A program made the translations under genes and the position numbers. The notes under the pieces are model-generated. The model ran no database searches. It had not been told where the DNA came from and saw only the letters and a list, made by a program, of their open reading frames with translations. A DNA stretch of 49,161 nt from an uncultured Chelatococcus sp. (lineage in GTDB: Bacteria > Pseudomonadota > Alphaproteobacteria > Rhizobiales > Beijerinckiaceae), in the NCBI GenBank assembly GCA_937863995.1, contig CALMIK010000053.1, forward strand, positions 1 through 49,161, given 5' to 3'. Below, one piece after another: positions 34,910 through 43,562 of the stretch (position 1 is its first letter; every line of letters starts with the position of its first letter).

Positions 34910-35067
34910 GGCATCTGTTTCACAGGGTGTTTCACACCCCCCCCGGTTCGGGTCCCTTTCCCCCCTCCCCCGACTCCAACGGGCCGGGTAGGGCCCGGGA
35001 TTGTGTCGGATTGGGGGGGTGGAAAATTGGGTTAACGGGGTTTACGCGGTTAACGGGGGTGGTTGAC
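34910..35067. other. Candidate cos/pac region upstream of the terminase genes
   Basis: A short gene-free stretch with unusual composition: runs of seven or more Cs and Gs, a CGGGCC-rich part, and two exact copies of GGTTAACGGGG (35030-35040 and 35048-35058) spaced 18 bases apart. It lies directly before the small terminase gene, where packaging sites are usual. Confidence 0.4.
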
Positions 35068-35670
35068 GTGACAGTCGTTATGCAGTCGATCAGCCAGATC
35101 GCGGAGCGCGACGGGGTGTCGAAGGCGGCGGTGTCAAAGGCTGTCCGCAAGATGCTCGACGAGCGGCCCGACACGCCCGTCGAGCGGGGGCCGCAGGGCC
35201 AGGTGATGCTGGTTTCGCTGGCGCACTACGATCATTACCGGCAGCGGTTCGTGAACCCGGCCAAGGCGACGGCGCCGATACGCGCGGTGTCGACTGCTGC
35301 CTCGGGGCCGGTCGATGCCAGCGAGAGTTTCGAGGAAGCGCGCCGGCAGGCCGAATGGTTGAAGGTCGGGCGCGAGCGCATCCGTCATCAGGAGGATTGC
35401 GGGCAGCTGCTGCGCCGCGACCGATTGGAGGAAGCGCATCGCGCGGTCGGTCGGGAGATCCAGAATGTCGTGCGCCGGCTGCAGAATCGAGCCGACGAGG
35501 TGGCGCATGCGGTGTCGAAGGAGGGCGTGCACGGAGTGCGTCTCGTGCTGCGCAATATCGCGTTCGAGATGGGCGGTGAAATCGCCGACAAGCTGGCGTC
35601 CATCGCTGGCGGCGCCGCGGATACCGACGATCTGATCGATGGCGACGATCACGAGGCTGTAGCGCCTTGA
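35068..35670 (+). CDS. Terminase small subunit-like DNA-binding protein
   Basis: A 200-residue protein with an N-terminal helix-turn-helix (ISQIAERDGVSKAAVSKAVRKML), a linker, and a helical C-terminal half (AEWLKVGRERIRHQEDCGQL, then REIQNVVRRLQNRADEVA) of the kind that assembles terminase small subunit rings. It would recognise the packaging site and deliver it to the large subunit, whose start overlaps its stop. GTG 35068 is chosen because GGGGGTGG lies six bases upstream; ATG 35080 is the alternative. Confidence 0.75.
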   Translation: MTVVMQSISQIAERDGVSKAAVSKAVRKMLDERPDTPVERGPQGQVMLVSLAHYDHYRQRFVNPAKATAPIRAVSTAASGPVDASESFEEARRQAEWLKVGRERIRHQEDCGQLLRRDRLEEAHRAVGREIQNVVRRLQNRADEVAHAVSKEGVHGVRLVLRNIAFEMGGEIADKLASIAGGAADTDDLIDGDDHEAVAP

Positions 35671-37655
35671 CCGCGCATCCCGGTGCATTGCGCGCCGTGT
35701 CGAACTGGCTGTCGGAGAGCGCGCGACCGACGCCTCCGGTGCCGTTTCAGGAGTGGCTGGGGCAGAACATCATCCTCGTCGACGGCAACGGCAAGGGAGA
35801 GTTCTGGTCGGCCAAGGACGCGCCCTACCTGACCGAGATTGCCGAGTGCCTGTCGCTGGAGCACGCTTGCAATCTGGTGACAGTGCGCAAGGCGCAGCAG
35901 ACTGGCGTGTCCATCCTCGCCATGGCGTGGACGCTCTACATCGCCGAGACGGCGCCGGACAACGTGCTCTATGTCGCGCCCGGCATCGACCTGCTGCAGG
36001 ACCTCAACAGCGGCAAATTCCAGCCGCTGATCGACAAGTGGCAGGAAGAGACCGGCAAGCGGATCGTCGACGCGGCGGGCTCGACCACCTACACAAAGAA
36101 GATCGGCGCGGACACGTTCATCTACCTGGGCAACTCCAACACGAAGAAGGATTTGTCCGGCAAGACGACGCGCTACGGCGTCAAGGACGAGGTGTCGAAG
36201 TGGGAGTTCTTCACGGACGGCTCCGATCCTGAGACGCTGTTCTTCGGCCGCTTCACCGCATTCCGCCGGCAGCGGAACTACAAGATCCTCGAGCTGTCGA
36301 CACCGGAGCTCGATAGCGGCGACGAGATGGGCGAAGGTCCCGGACACTGCCGCATCGATCGGTCATTCAGGCGCTCGGATCAACGGTTCTGGCATGTCAA
36401 ATGCCCGGAGTGTCGCCACGAGCAGGTTTTCCGGGACGCGCAATTCGTCCTCGACCGCGCGCACCCGCACCGCTCGACCATGCGGTGCGTCGCATGCGGG
36501 CATCACATTTCGGAAATGGAGCGCGTCGTTTGCGTGCGCGAGGGGCGTTACATCCCGACGCACACGGGGCCAGATCGCCATCCGGGGTTTCATGTCGACG
36601 CTTTCATGTCGTTGATGATGTCGCTGGAAGCCATCGCCGAGGACAAGAAAACCTCAGAGGGCAAGGGAGAGTCCGGGGCGAAGGATTTTCACAATCTGGT
36701 GCTCGCCCTGCCCTACCAGATGAAGGGGAATGCGCCGGACCACGTGCGGCTCATGGAGCGGCGCGAGGATTATCGTGCCGAAACCGTCCCTGCGGGCGGG
36801 CTGTTGCTCGCCGGCGGTGCGGACATCCAGTCGCACGGCATCTACCTCGAGATCGTGGCGTTCGGACAGGACCGGCAAAGTTGGAATGTGGCGGCGGAGT
36901 ATTTTCCCGGCGCCACCGATAATCCGCAGGCGGGTGCCTGGCTCTCGCTTGGCGATTTCGTGGCGCAAGGGTTTGTCGATGCCTGGGGCGTTGTGCGCCA
37001 GCTCGATGCTCTGGCCGTCGATGCCGGCTATCGCACCAATCAGGTGCTGGAATGGTGCCGGCGCAGGCCCGACACCTATGCAATCAAGGGCGAGCCCGGC
37101 AGGGGAAAGCCCGCGATCAGCCAGCCTCAACGCAAGTCCGTGACGAAGAAGGGCAAACGAAAGCGCTATGGCGCGGCGATGTCCTGGCCCGTGGGCACCT
37201 GGTCACTGAAGGCCGAGTTTTACGGCAATCTGCACAAGACCGGCCTTGCCGCGGGAGAAACAATTGATCCGCCCGGATACTGCCACTTCCATAAGGAATT
37301 GGGCGAAGAGTATTTCCAGCAGATCACGGCGGAATATTTTGAACAGAAGATCGTTCGCGGCAAGCTCTACGAGGAATGGAAGCCCCGGCGTGTCGATAAC
37401 CATTGGCTCGACTGCCGGATCTACGCCATGGCGATGGCCGAACACCTCGGCTTGTCACGCATGAAGCCGGAAGAGTGGGCGCGGCTGCGCGAGCGGCTGG
37501 AGCCTGAGGTGGATGCCGACTTGCTGTCGCCGTTGCCACTTGCCGTTGCCGCTGCAGCATCTGCCGCGCAGGAAGATCCTGCGGCGGGCGCACTATCTCG
37601 AGAATCTGGTGTCAGGACGCGCAAGCCGCGTGAACGGTGGGGGGCGTATCGATGA
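35667..37655 (+). CDS. Terminase large subunit (GpA family)
   Basis: A 662-residue terminase of the lambda GpA type. The N-terminal ATPase has the GpA-style Walker A KAQQTGVS (75-82) and a Walker B-like VKDEVSKW. A zinc-binding insertion carries CPECRHE and CVACGHH. The C-terminal nuclease domain shows the acidic residues in LAGGADIQ and AVDAGYRTNQV and ends with the conserved NHWLDCRIYAMAMAEH. It cuts phage DNA and pumps it into proheads. The likely start is TTG 35667, overlapping the small subunit stop (TTGA), with GAGG upstream. The last 60 residues are alanine-rich and variable. Confidence 0.95.
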   Translation: MTAHPGALRAVSNWLSESARPTPPVPFQEWLGQNIILVDGNGKGEFWSAKDAPYLTEIAECLSLEHACNLVTVRKAQQTGVSILAMAWTLYIAETAPDNVLYVAPGIDLLQDLNSGKFQPLIDKWQEETGKRIVDAAGSTTYTKKIGADTFIYLGNSNTKKDLSGKTTRYGVKDEVSKWEFFTDGSDPETLFFGRFTAFRRQRNYKILELSTPELDSGDEMGEGPGHCRIDRSFRRSDQRFWHVKCPECRHEQVFRDAQFVLDRAHPHRSTMRCVACGHHISEMERVVCVREGRYIPTHTGPDRHPGFHVDAFMSLMMSLEAIAEDKKTSEGKGESGAKDFHNLVLALPYQMKGNAPDHVRLMERREDYRAETVPAGGLLLAGGADIQSHGIYLEIVAFGQDRQSWNVAAEYFPGATDNPQAGAWLSLGDFVAQGFVDAWGVVRQLDALAVDAGYRTNQVLEWCRRRPDTYAIKGEPGRGKPAISQPQRKSVTKKGKRKRYGAAMSWPVGTWSLKAEFYGNLHKTGLAAGETIDPPGYCHFHKELGEEYFQQITAEYFEQKIVRGKLYEEWKPRRVDNHWLDCRIYAMAMAEHLGLSRMKPEEWARLRERLEPEVDADLLSPLPLAVAAAASAAQEDPAAGALSRESGVRTRKPRERWGAYR

Positions 37656-39247
37656 TCGGGCGTCTGTTCTCGCGCGTGAAAAAATCGGGCGGGACGGCGC
37701 AGCCGGTGCGGGCGCAATACCTGCGCGGGGACCGTTCCGGCATCCTGCATATGCGCCGGGCCGTGACCCGCGACGGTGGCGTGAGCGTGCGCGAGGCGGC
37801 CGAGCGCGCCTCGGCGTTGGCATGGGACTTCATGCGCAACTCCGGCTGGCTCGCCGGCGCGGCGCAGCAGATCATCGCCGATACCATCGGCAACGAGCTG
37901 CAGTTGAGCGCGCGCCCGGATCTGTCCCGGCTCGGTTACAACGACGCGGAAAAGTCGACCTTCTGCAAGCTGGTCGAAAAGCGCTGGCGCCAGTATGCGT
38001 GGTCGCCAGAGGAGTGCGACCTTGCCGGCAAGGCGACCATTCCGGAGATGCTCGACGGCGTCATCCGCTACTACCTTGCCGGCGGCGAGGCCCTCGGCGT
38101 GCTCGACTTCATGGCCGACACTGAGCGCCGCCGGTACGGCATTTCGGCCGGCACGAAAGTATCGCTCGTCGCCCCTCACCGGCTGAAGCGCGAAACGCAG
38201 GAGTTCATCGGCCTCGATCAGGGCATCTTTCATGACGGTAACGGCCGCGCGACGCATTACCGATTCCTTCGGCGCGAGGCCGGCATGGAGCATGAGGTGG
38301 ATGTACCGGCATGGGACGGTAATAGTTTGCGCAGGGTCATCCACGCCATGGACCGCGGCGAGAACCCCGACAGCGTGCGGGGCATTTCACCTTTGGCGCC
38401 GATCCTGAAGGTGGCGGCGCAATACGACCAGTTGGCCGACGCCACCCTCGCGACAGCTCTGATGCAGACGATTTTCGCGGCAACGATCAAGAGCCCGGAG
38501 CCGTCAGCGGAAGCGTTCGAGGCGATCAGCGCACTCGATGATGAAGATCTGAAGGACGATCTCTATTCCGTCTGGTCGCAGCGCATAGACAAGCTGAAGG
38601 ACGGCGGCGGCATCTCGATGAACGACCCGGCCCGGATCAACCACCTCGGGCCGGGCGAGGACTTCCAGATGCATACGGCGCAAACGCCGGGCAGTCAGTA
38701 TCTGCCTTTTTCGCAGAACCTACAGCGGGAAATGGCTCGGGCGCTGGGCGTGACTTTCGAGAGCCTGTCGATGGATCACTCCAATGCCACCTATTCGTCG
38801 GTGCGCATGGGCATCTCGTCCGTTTGGCCAATCGTGGTGCGCCGGCGTGAGCGCATCGCCGCGCCTTTCTGCCAGGCGATCTACGAGAACTGGCTGGATG
38901 AGGAAATCTTCACGGGCCGCATCCCTTTCCGGGGCGGTTACCGCGCCTTTGCCGCCAACCGCGTTGCCGTGACCTGGGCGGAATGGCAGGGGCCGAGCCA
39001 GCCGACCGCCGACGATTACCGTTCGGCGATGGCGGCCCGTGTCCGTCTCGAATCGGGTCTGTCGTCGCTGGCCGATGAATGCGCTCTCGTCGGGCGCAAC
39101 TGGGAGGACGTTTCCGACCAGCGTGCCCACGAAAAGAAGATGCTGACGGCGCAGGATCTACCCGTCCCGTTCGAGCGTATGACCGGAGGCGCGGGGCCGA
39201 ATGGCGCGGCGCTGGATGGCCAGCGCGAACCGGCGAAGGAGGGCTGA
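37652..39247 (+). CDS. Phage portal protein (lambda GpB family)
   Basis: A 531-residue portal, the dodecameric ring through which DNA enters the head. Family marks are the early arginine-rich segment, WDFMRNSGWLAGAAQQIIAD, VIRYYLAGGEALGVLDFM, GISPLAPILKVAAQYDQLAD, LGPGEDFQMH, and FSQNLQREMARALGVTFESL followed by NATYSSVR, all typical of the lambda portal family. ATG 37652 overlaps the terminase stop (ATGA) and has GGTGGGGGG upstream. The order terminase, portal, gpW-like, protease differs from lambda (A, W, B, C) by the swapped W and B. Confidence 0.95.
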   Translation: MIGRLFSRVKKSGGTAQPVRAQYLRGDRSGILHMRRAVTRDGGVSVREAAERASALAWDFMRNSGWLAGAAQQIIADTIGNELQLSARPDLSRLGYNDAEKSTFCKLVEKRWRQYAWSPEECDLAGKATIPEMLDGVIRYYLAGGEALGVLDFMADTERRRYGISAGTKVSLVAPHRLKRETQEFIGLDQGIFHDGNGRATHYRFLRREAGMEHEVDVPAWDGNSLRRVIHAMDRGENPDSVRGISPLAPILKVAAQYDQLADATLATALMQTIFAATIKSPEPSAEAFEAISALDDEDLKDDLYSVWSQRIDKLKDGGGISMNDPARINHLGPGEDFQMHTAQTPGSQYLPFSQNLQREMARALGVTFESLSMDHSNATYSSVRMGISSVWPIVVRRRERIAAPFCQAIYENWLDEEIFTGRIPFRGGYRAFAANRVAVTWAEWQGPSQPTADDYRSAMAARVRLESGLSSLADECALVGRNWEDVSDQRAHEKKMLTAQDLPVPFERMTGGAGPNGAALDGQREPAKEG

Positions 39248-39249
39248 GC

Positions 39250-39489
39250 ATGGCGGACATCGACTGGTGCGCCAAGGCCGCCGCCTTGCGCGAGCGCTAC
39301 GAGGCGTTGCGCGACGGTGACGGGATCGCGGAGGCGCGCTTCGGCGAGGACACCGTGAAATACAGCAAGGCCGACCTCGGCCTGCTGCTGGCCGACCTGC
39401 GCGAGGCGGAACGGCTGTGCGCGCTGGCGAGCGGTGAGAAACCACGCCGCCGCCGCTACGCCGCCACGGGCCGGATGCGCCCCTACTGA
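39250..39489 (+). CDS. Head-tail joining protein, gpW-like
   Basis: A 79-residue protein that fits lambda gpW: a first helix (CAKAAALRERYEALRDGD), a short hairpin (AEARFGEDTVKYSKAD), a second helix (LGLLLADLREAERLCAL), and a basic disordered tail (PRRRRYA). gpW closes the filled head and prepares it for the tail. It lies two bases after the portal stop and is certainly cotranscribed with it. Confidence 0.85.
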   Translation: MADIDWCAKAAALRERYEALRDGDGIAEARFGEDTVKYSKADLGLLLADLREAERLCALASGEKPRRRRYAATGRMRPY

Positions 39490-39500
39490 TCGAGGACAAC

Positions 39501-40547
39501 ATGCCGGTTTATCAGGATGGCACGCTGCGGCTCTACGGGGTCGTCGGCGGCGACAGCTATTGGGAGGCCGCGTTTTCGGCCTCCGACGTGGTCGAGGCGC
39601 TGGCGGAGCATGGCCGCGACAACGACCTGACGGTGCATATCAACTCGCCCGGCGGCGTCGTGTCCGACGGCGTCGCGATCTATAACGCGCTGATCGCGCA
39701 CAAGGGCAAGGTGCGGGTGGAGATCGACGCGCTCGCGCTCTCCTCCGCGTCGCTGATCGCCATGGCCGGCGACGAGATCGTCATGCGCACCGGTGCGCTG
39801 ATGATGATCCACGATCCTTCGGGCACCACCAGCGGGCCAGCGGCCGAGCACGAAAAGACGCGCAACCTGCTCGACAAGATCGCGGGCCAAATGGCCGGGA
39901 TCTATGCCGACCGGTCGGGCAAGCCTGTCGAGGACGTGCGCGCGGCCATGCGCGACGAGCTGTGGCTCACCGAAACCGAGGCCGTGGCGCAGGGCTACGC
40001 AACCGCCGCCGAGGCCGCGCAGATAACGGCATGGGCCGCTTTCGACTACCGCGTGTACGCCAAGGCGCCGCGTGCTCTGACGGCGTTGGCCGCTGAAAAG
40101 GGCTGGAAGATTTCCGCTCCGCTTGCGGCACACGTTGCCTCATTGGAAAAACCTGCGGCACCGGCCGCGTCGTCTGACAACAAGGAGCCTACCATGTCGG
40201 ATAAAAACCCGGCGGCCGGTGCGACCGCTGCCGTCAATGTCGAGGAAATCCGCGCCAGCGCCGGCGCGGAGGCTATCGCCGCCTACAAGGCACGCCGTGG
40301 CGCGGTGCTGGCGCTCGATGAAGCGAAGGGCCGCGAGACGCTGGCCGAGACGCTGCTGGAAACGGAGCTTTCCGTCGAGCAGATCAAAGCGGCACTGGCC
40401 GCTGCGCCCGCCGCCGGCAACGGGCTGGATATCCAGGCTTACGAGAATGCCCGCGCAGCAGGCGCCGGCCTGTCCGCGCAGCCGCCCGCCACCGGCGGCG
40501 ACCACGGTTGGGGCAAGGTCGTCGCCCGCATCAACAAGTCCATCTGA
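39501..40547 (+). CDS. ClpP-type prohead protease with C-terminal scaffold region
   Basis: A 348-residue protein. Residues 1-190 form a ClpP/S49-like serine protease: VHINSPGGVVSDGVAIYNAL, the active-site Ser in ALSSASLIAMAG, and the His in ALMMIHDPSG. Residues 232-348 form a helical, alanine-rich region (EEIRASAGAEAIAAYKARRG and on) that has its own start at 40194. The protease trims head proteins during maturation and then destroys the scaffold. The arrangement is the same as lambda C and Nu3. Confidence 0.93.
   Translation: MPVYQDGTLRLYGVVGGDSYWEAAFSASDVVEALAEHGRDNDLTVHINSPGGVVSDGVAIYNALIAHKGKVRVEIDALALSSASLIAMAGDEIVMRTGALMMIHDPSGTTSGPAAEHEKTRNLLDKIAGQMAGIYADRSGKPVEDVRAAMRDELWLTETEAVAQGYATAAEAAQITAWAAFDYRVYAKAPRALTALAAEKGWKISAPLAAHVASLEKPAAPAASSDNKEPTMSDKNPAAGATAAVNVEEIRASAGAEAIAAYKARRGAVLALDEAKGRETLAETLLETELSVEQIKAALAAAPAAGNGLDIQAYENARAAGAGLSAQPPATGGDHGWGKVVARINKSI
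40194..40547 (+). CDS. Nested scaffold protein (Nu3-like), in-frame internal start
   Basis: A 117-residue in-frame product of the protease gene. ATG 40194 is preceded, six bases upstream, by a perfect AAGGAG (40182-40187), which has no reason to be there unless it is used. The encoded region is helical and acidic (MSDKNPAAGATAAVNVEEIR, then a long Ala/Glu-rich helix), as expected for a capsid scaffold. Lambda makes Nu3 from the end of gene C in exactly this way. Confidence 0.75.
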   Translation: MSDKNPAAGATAAVNVEEIRASAGAEAIAAYKARRGAVLALDEAKGRETLAETLLETELSVEQIKAALAAAPAAGNGLDIQAYENARAAGAGLSAQPPATGGDHGWGKVVARINKSI

Positions 40548-40561
40548 CGGAAGGATCGAAC

Positions 40562-41212
40562 ATGACAGCTTTTCACGAGGGCCGGCATCCGGGCGAGTTC
40601 CTGCTGTCGGAGGCCAATTTTCACCGCTCGCGCGACGCCGTGAATGTGGCCGCGAGCCAGACCATCGAGCCCGGCCAGGTGCTCGCCGCGCGTGTGGTGC
40701 CCAACGCCGTGCAGGCAACCGCGACGGCGGCCCCCGGTAATGCGGGCAACGCGACGATCGCCCTCGCCACGCCCGCTGTGTCGGCTGCCGTCAAGCCCGG
40801 CGTTTATCGCGGTGTCGCTACCGCCGCCACGAAGGTCAGCTGGGAAGATCCTGCCGGTGTCGGCATCGGCCAGTCCACCCACGGCGCCGCATTTGACGGG
40901 CCGATCAGGTTCACCATCGCCGCCGGCGGCACCGCCACGGCCGCTGGCGACGTGTTCGAGGTTGAAGTGACGGCAGGTGCGGGCAGCGTCCAGCATGCTG
41001 CCTACGACCCTGCAACGGATGCCGTTTCCGCGGTCGACGCAGTCGCGCTGCATGGCGCCAGAACGGGGGCCGGCGAAACCGTCCGCATCACGGCGATCAC
41101 GCGTGACGCCGAGGTGTCAGGCGCGGCGCTGGAATACATCGACGGCGTGACCTCGGATCAGAGGGCCGGCGCGGTCGAAGCTCTCAAGGCGGCTGGCATT
41201 ATCGCCCGCTGA
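40562..41212 (+). CDS. Head decoration protein (lambda gpD family)
   Basis: A 216-residue protein opening with FHEGRHPGEFLLSEANFHRSRD, the hallmark of the lambda gpD-like decoration family, which binds the mature capsid at three-fold axes and stabilises it. It is longer than lambda gpD (110 residues); the extra part is a repetitive, strand-rich Ala/Gly/Thr region in the middle, perhaps a surface-exposed domain. ATG 40562 has GGAAGGAT upstream. A hairpin follows. Confidence 0.9.
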   Translation: MTAFHEGRHPGEFLLSEANFHRSRDAVNVAASQTIEPGQVLAARVVPNAVQATATAAPGNAGNATIALATPAVSAAVKPGVYRGVATAATKVSWEDPAGVGIGQSTHGAAFDGPIRFTIAAGGTATAAGDVFEVEVTAGAGSVQHAAYDPATDAVSAVDAVALHGARTGAGETVRITAITRDAEVSGAALEYIDGVTSDQRAGAVEALKAAGIIAR

Positions 41213-41222
41213 ACCATTTCTC

Positions 41223-41253
41223 ACCCGCAGCCCTCATCCGGCGCGGGTTTTTT
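41223..41253 (+). terminator. Intrinsic terminator between decoration and capsid genes
   Basis: ACCCGC (41223-41228) pairs with GCGGGT (41243-41248), followed by a run of Ts to 41253. It probably lets part of the transcripts stop and so sets the ratio of decoration to capsid and tail mRNA, or stabilises the upstream mRNA. Confidence 0.6.
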
Positions 41254-41266
41254 GTTGGGGAAAGCC

Positions 41267-42301
41267 ATGCTGAATATCTTTTCGAGCAATCCGGCATTCA
41301 GCGTGATTTCGCTGACCGATGCCGTCAATGAAATCGCCGTTAGGCCCGGGCGTCTGGGTCAACTGGGATTGTTCGCCGCCACTTCGGTGTCGACGCTGAG
41401 CATCTCGCTGGAGCGCATCGGCGACACCATCCAGCTCGTCGCGCCGTCACCGCGCGGTGCGCCGGGAGAGGTGCGGGATTATCCCAAGCGCAGCGTCGAA
41501 AGCCTCTCGATCCCGCATTTCCAGCGTGACTGGAGCGTCGTTGCCGACGAGGTGCAGGGTGTTCGCGCTTACGGCAGCGAAACCGAACTGCAGACGGTGC
41601 AGGGGATCGTCGCCCAGAAAATGGCGCTCAACGTCGCCGATCTCGATCTGACGGACGAATACTCCCGGATCGGCGCGATCCAGGGCATCGTGACCTACAA
41701 GGACGGGCAGACGCTCGATCTGTTCGCCAAGTTCGGTGTGCCTCAGCCGACCGAGATCGATTTCGATCTCGATAATGCCACGCCGGTCGACGGCGCTCTG
41801 CGCAAGAAGGCCGTCGGCGTGATCCGCGCCACGCGTGAGGCGCTGGGCGGTGTTCCGTTCACCTACGTGCACGCCTTCGTCGGCGACAAGTTCTTCGACG
41901 ATCTTCTCACCCACCCGGAAGTGCGCGAGACCTACAAGGGATGGTCCGAAGCACAGATCCTGCGGGACAGCTATATCGGCAAGAACCGGGCCGATAATCC
42001 GCTGTTCGAGTTCGGCGGCATCGTGTGGGAGAACTACGGCGCGGTGGGCGCGGGCGGCGACAGCGCCTTGCTCGGCATCCAGGCCGACAGCGCCAAGTTC
42101 GTGCCTGTCGGCGTGCCCGGCCTGTTCCGGACGTATTACGCGCCTGCCGATTACACCGAGACGGTCAACACGCTCGGCCAGCGGCTCTACGCCAAGCAGT
42201 GGTCCATGCTGAACGGCAAGGGCATTCATGGCGAGGTGCAGACCAACGCGCTGCATATCGCCACCCGCCCCGGCGCGCTGCTGCGCGGCAAGCGCACCTG
42301 A
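41267..42301 (+). CDS. Major capsid protein E
   Basis: A 344-residue major capsid protein of the lambda gpE family. Features include AFSVISLTDAVNEIAVRPGRLGQLGLF near the start (N-arm and first strand), RDYPKRSVESLSIPHF, the E-loop and spine helices around LDLTDEYSRIGAIQGIV, and PVGVPGLFRTYYAPADYTETVNTLGQ and RPGALLRGKR at the end, all usual for the family. ATG 41267 has GGGGAAAG upstream. It follows the decoration gene as E follows D in lambda. Confidence 0.95.
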   Translation: MLNIFSSNPAFSVISLTDAVNEIAVRPGRLGQLGLFAATSVSTLSISLERIGDTIQLVAPSPRGAPGEVRDYPKRSVESLSIPHFQRDWSVVADEVQGVRAYGSETELQTVQGIVAQKMALNVADLDLTDEYSRIGAIQGIVTYKDGQTLDLFAKFGVPQPTEIDFDLDNATPVDGALRKKAVGVIRATREALGGVPFTYVHAFVGDKFFDDLLTHPEVRETYKGWSEAQILRDSYIGKNRADNPLFEFGGIVWENYGAVGAGGDSALLGIQADSAKFVPVGVPGLFRTYYAPADYTETVNTLGQRLYAKQWSMLNGKGIHGEVQTNALHIATRPGALLRGKRT

Positions 42302-42315
42302 CAGGCGCGCGACCG

Positions 42316-42696
42316 ATGAAGCCCGCCCGCTTCCACGACATCCGCGACAAGGTGCTCGCGGATGTCGACAGGGTTTTGGCCGAGCCGGTGCGGCTGACCT
42401 TCTTCGCAAGCAAAAAGCCGGACGTGACCAGGCCGCAGATCGAGATCGAGGCGGTGTTGCGCACGGGCGGCGGAATGGCATCCGGTGTTTCTGGCGGCCA
42501 ATCTCGCGACTGGCGCTCGCGCATTGCCGCGCAGAGAGCCGAGCTGCACATCGACCCGCGCACCTACACCGGGCCTGACATTCGGCAGGGCGACATCGTC
42601 CGCGCGCTGGCGAGGCACGGTGAGCCCCGATTCGAGGTTTTGCGTGTCGACGATCGAGGGCACGCGCGTCTCGTGCTGGAGCTGGGGGAAGCATGA
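42316..42696 (+). CDS. Putative head-tail connector protein, 126 aa
   Basis: Not matched to a named family. A small mixed protein (FHDIRDKVLADVDRVLAEPV, then strands around PEIEIEAVLR and ELHIDPRTY) that ends overlapping the next gene by four bases. Its position directly after the capsid gene is that of the lambda FI/FII connector genes; the assignment rests on that. The ribosome binding site is weak, so it may depend on translation of the capsid gene 14 bases upstream. Confidence 0.6.
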   Translation: MKPARFHDIRDKVLADVDRVLAEPVRLTFFASKKPDVTRPQIEIEAVLRTGGGMASGVSGGQSRDWRSRIAAQRAELHIDPRTYTGPDIRQGDIVRALARHGEPRFEVLRVDDRGHARLVLELGEA

Positions 42697-43562
42697 GCCT
42701 CATTCGTATCGCCTTGCGCATCGCGCTCGTCGAGGCGCTGCGCGGCCGCACGCTTGTCGGTGACAATGTCCTCGACAGTCAGATCGGCGCGCTCGATGTC
42801 GCCGCCGACGGTTCGCTGCGCAGCGACCAGCAGGAGGCGTGGATCGCGGTCTATACCGACGCGGCGTCCTCGAAGGACAGCATGTCCGACATCTCGCTGC
42901 GCGCGCTGGCACCGAACGCGGCAACGCAGATCCTGATCGAAACCGGCGTTACCGCGGCACAGCTCGTGATCGACCCCGAAACCGAGCAGAGCGTGATTTA
43001 TCCCGGCATACCCGATACCGATGCGGCATTCGAGGTGCATTCGGATATCGTCATGCGTCAGGTTGCGGATGCACTGAACGATCCTGACAACGCCTGGGCG
43101 GAGATTGCCCGCCGGTTCATCCTGTGTTTCAGGTCGGTCGAGCGTCTGCGGGTCAGCGGTGACCAGCACGGCACCCGCCTCGCGGCACAGCAGTTGCGGA
43201 TCACGGCCGATGTGGTCGCCGATCCGGTGCGCGGTGCGGTCTTGAAGGATGGCTCGCCGCTCAAGGCATTTTTCGGCCACGCAGAAGCGACACTGCGGGT
43301 GCCGAACCCAGCCTTTCCGGACACGAGCGACGACGAGACGATTGTCGATCCGGTGGTTGCATCGACATTGGCCCTGATGCGGGCGCAGATCGATGTAGCG
43401 TCGACGCCGTTCGACTGGCAAACGGCGATGCGCCGGTTCGGTTTTTACCGGGCTGAGGCGGATGCGCTGCTGATCACGCCGCCCGCCGGAGTGCCCGGAA
43501 ACGCCGTATTCGGCGCGGGCTCGCCCGTCGACGCGCTGCCCGGCAACGGCGGCGCGCCATGA
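42693..43562 (+). CDS. Phage structural protein of the neck region, 289 aa
   Basis: Not recognised as a named family. A mixed alpha/beta protein with LRIALVEALRGRTLVGDNVLD at the start, later LIDPETEQSVIYPGIPD-like segments, and a proline/glycine-rich end. Its overlap with both neighbours (ATGA type) places it firmly in the head-to-tail block between connector and baseplate V. A tail terminator or neck role is likely but inferred. Confidence 0.6.
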   Translation: MSLIRIALRIALVEALRGRTLVGDNVLDSQIGALDVAADGSLRSDQQEAWIAVYTDAASSKDSMSDISLRALAPNAATQILIETGVTAAQLVIDPETEQSVIYPGIPDTDAAFEVHSDIVMRQVADALNDPDNAWAEIARRFILCFRSVERLRVSGDQHGTRLAAQQLRITADVVADPVRGAVLKDGSPLKAFFGHAEATLRVPNPAFPDTSDDETIVDPVVASTLALMRAQIDVASTPFDWQTAMRRFGFYRAEADALLITPPAGVPGNAVFGAGSPVDALPGNGGAP

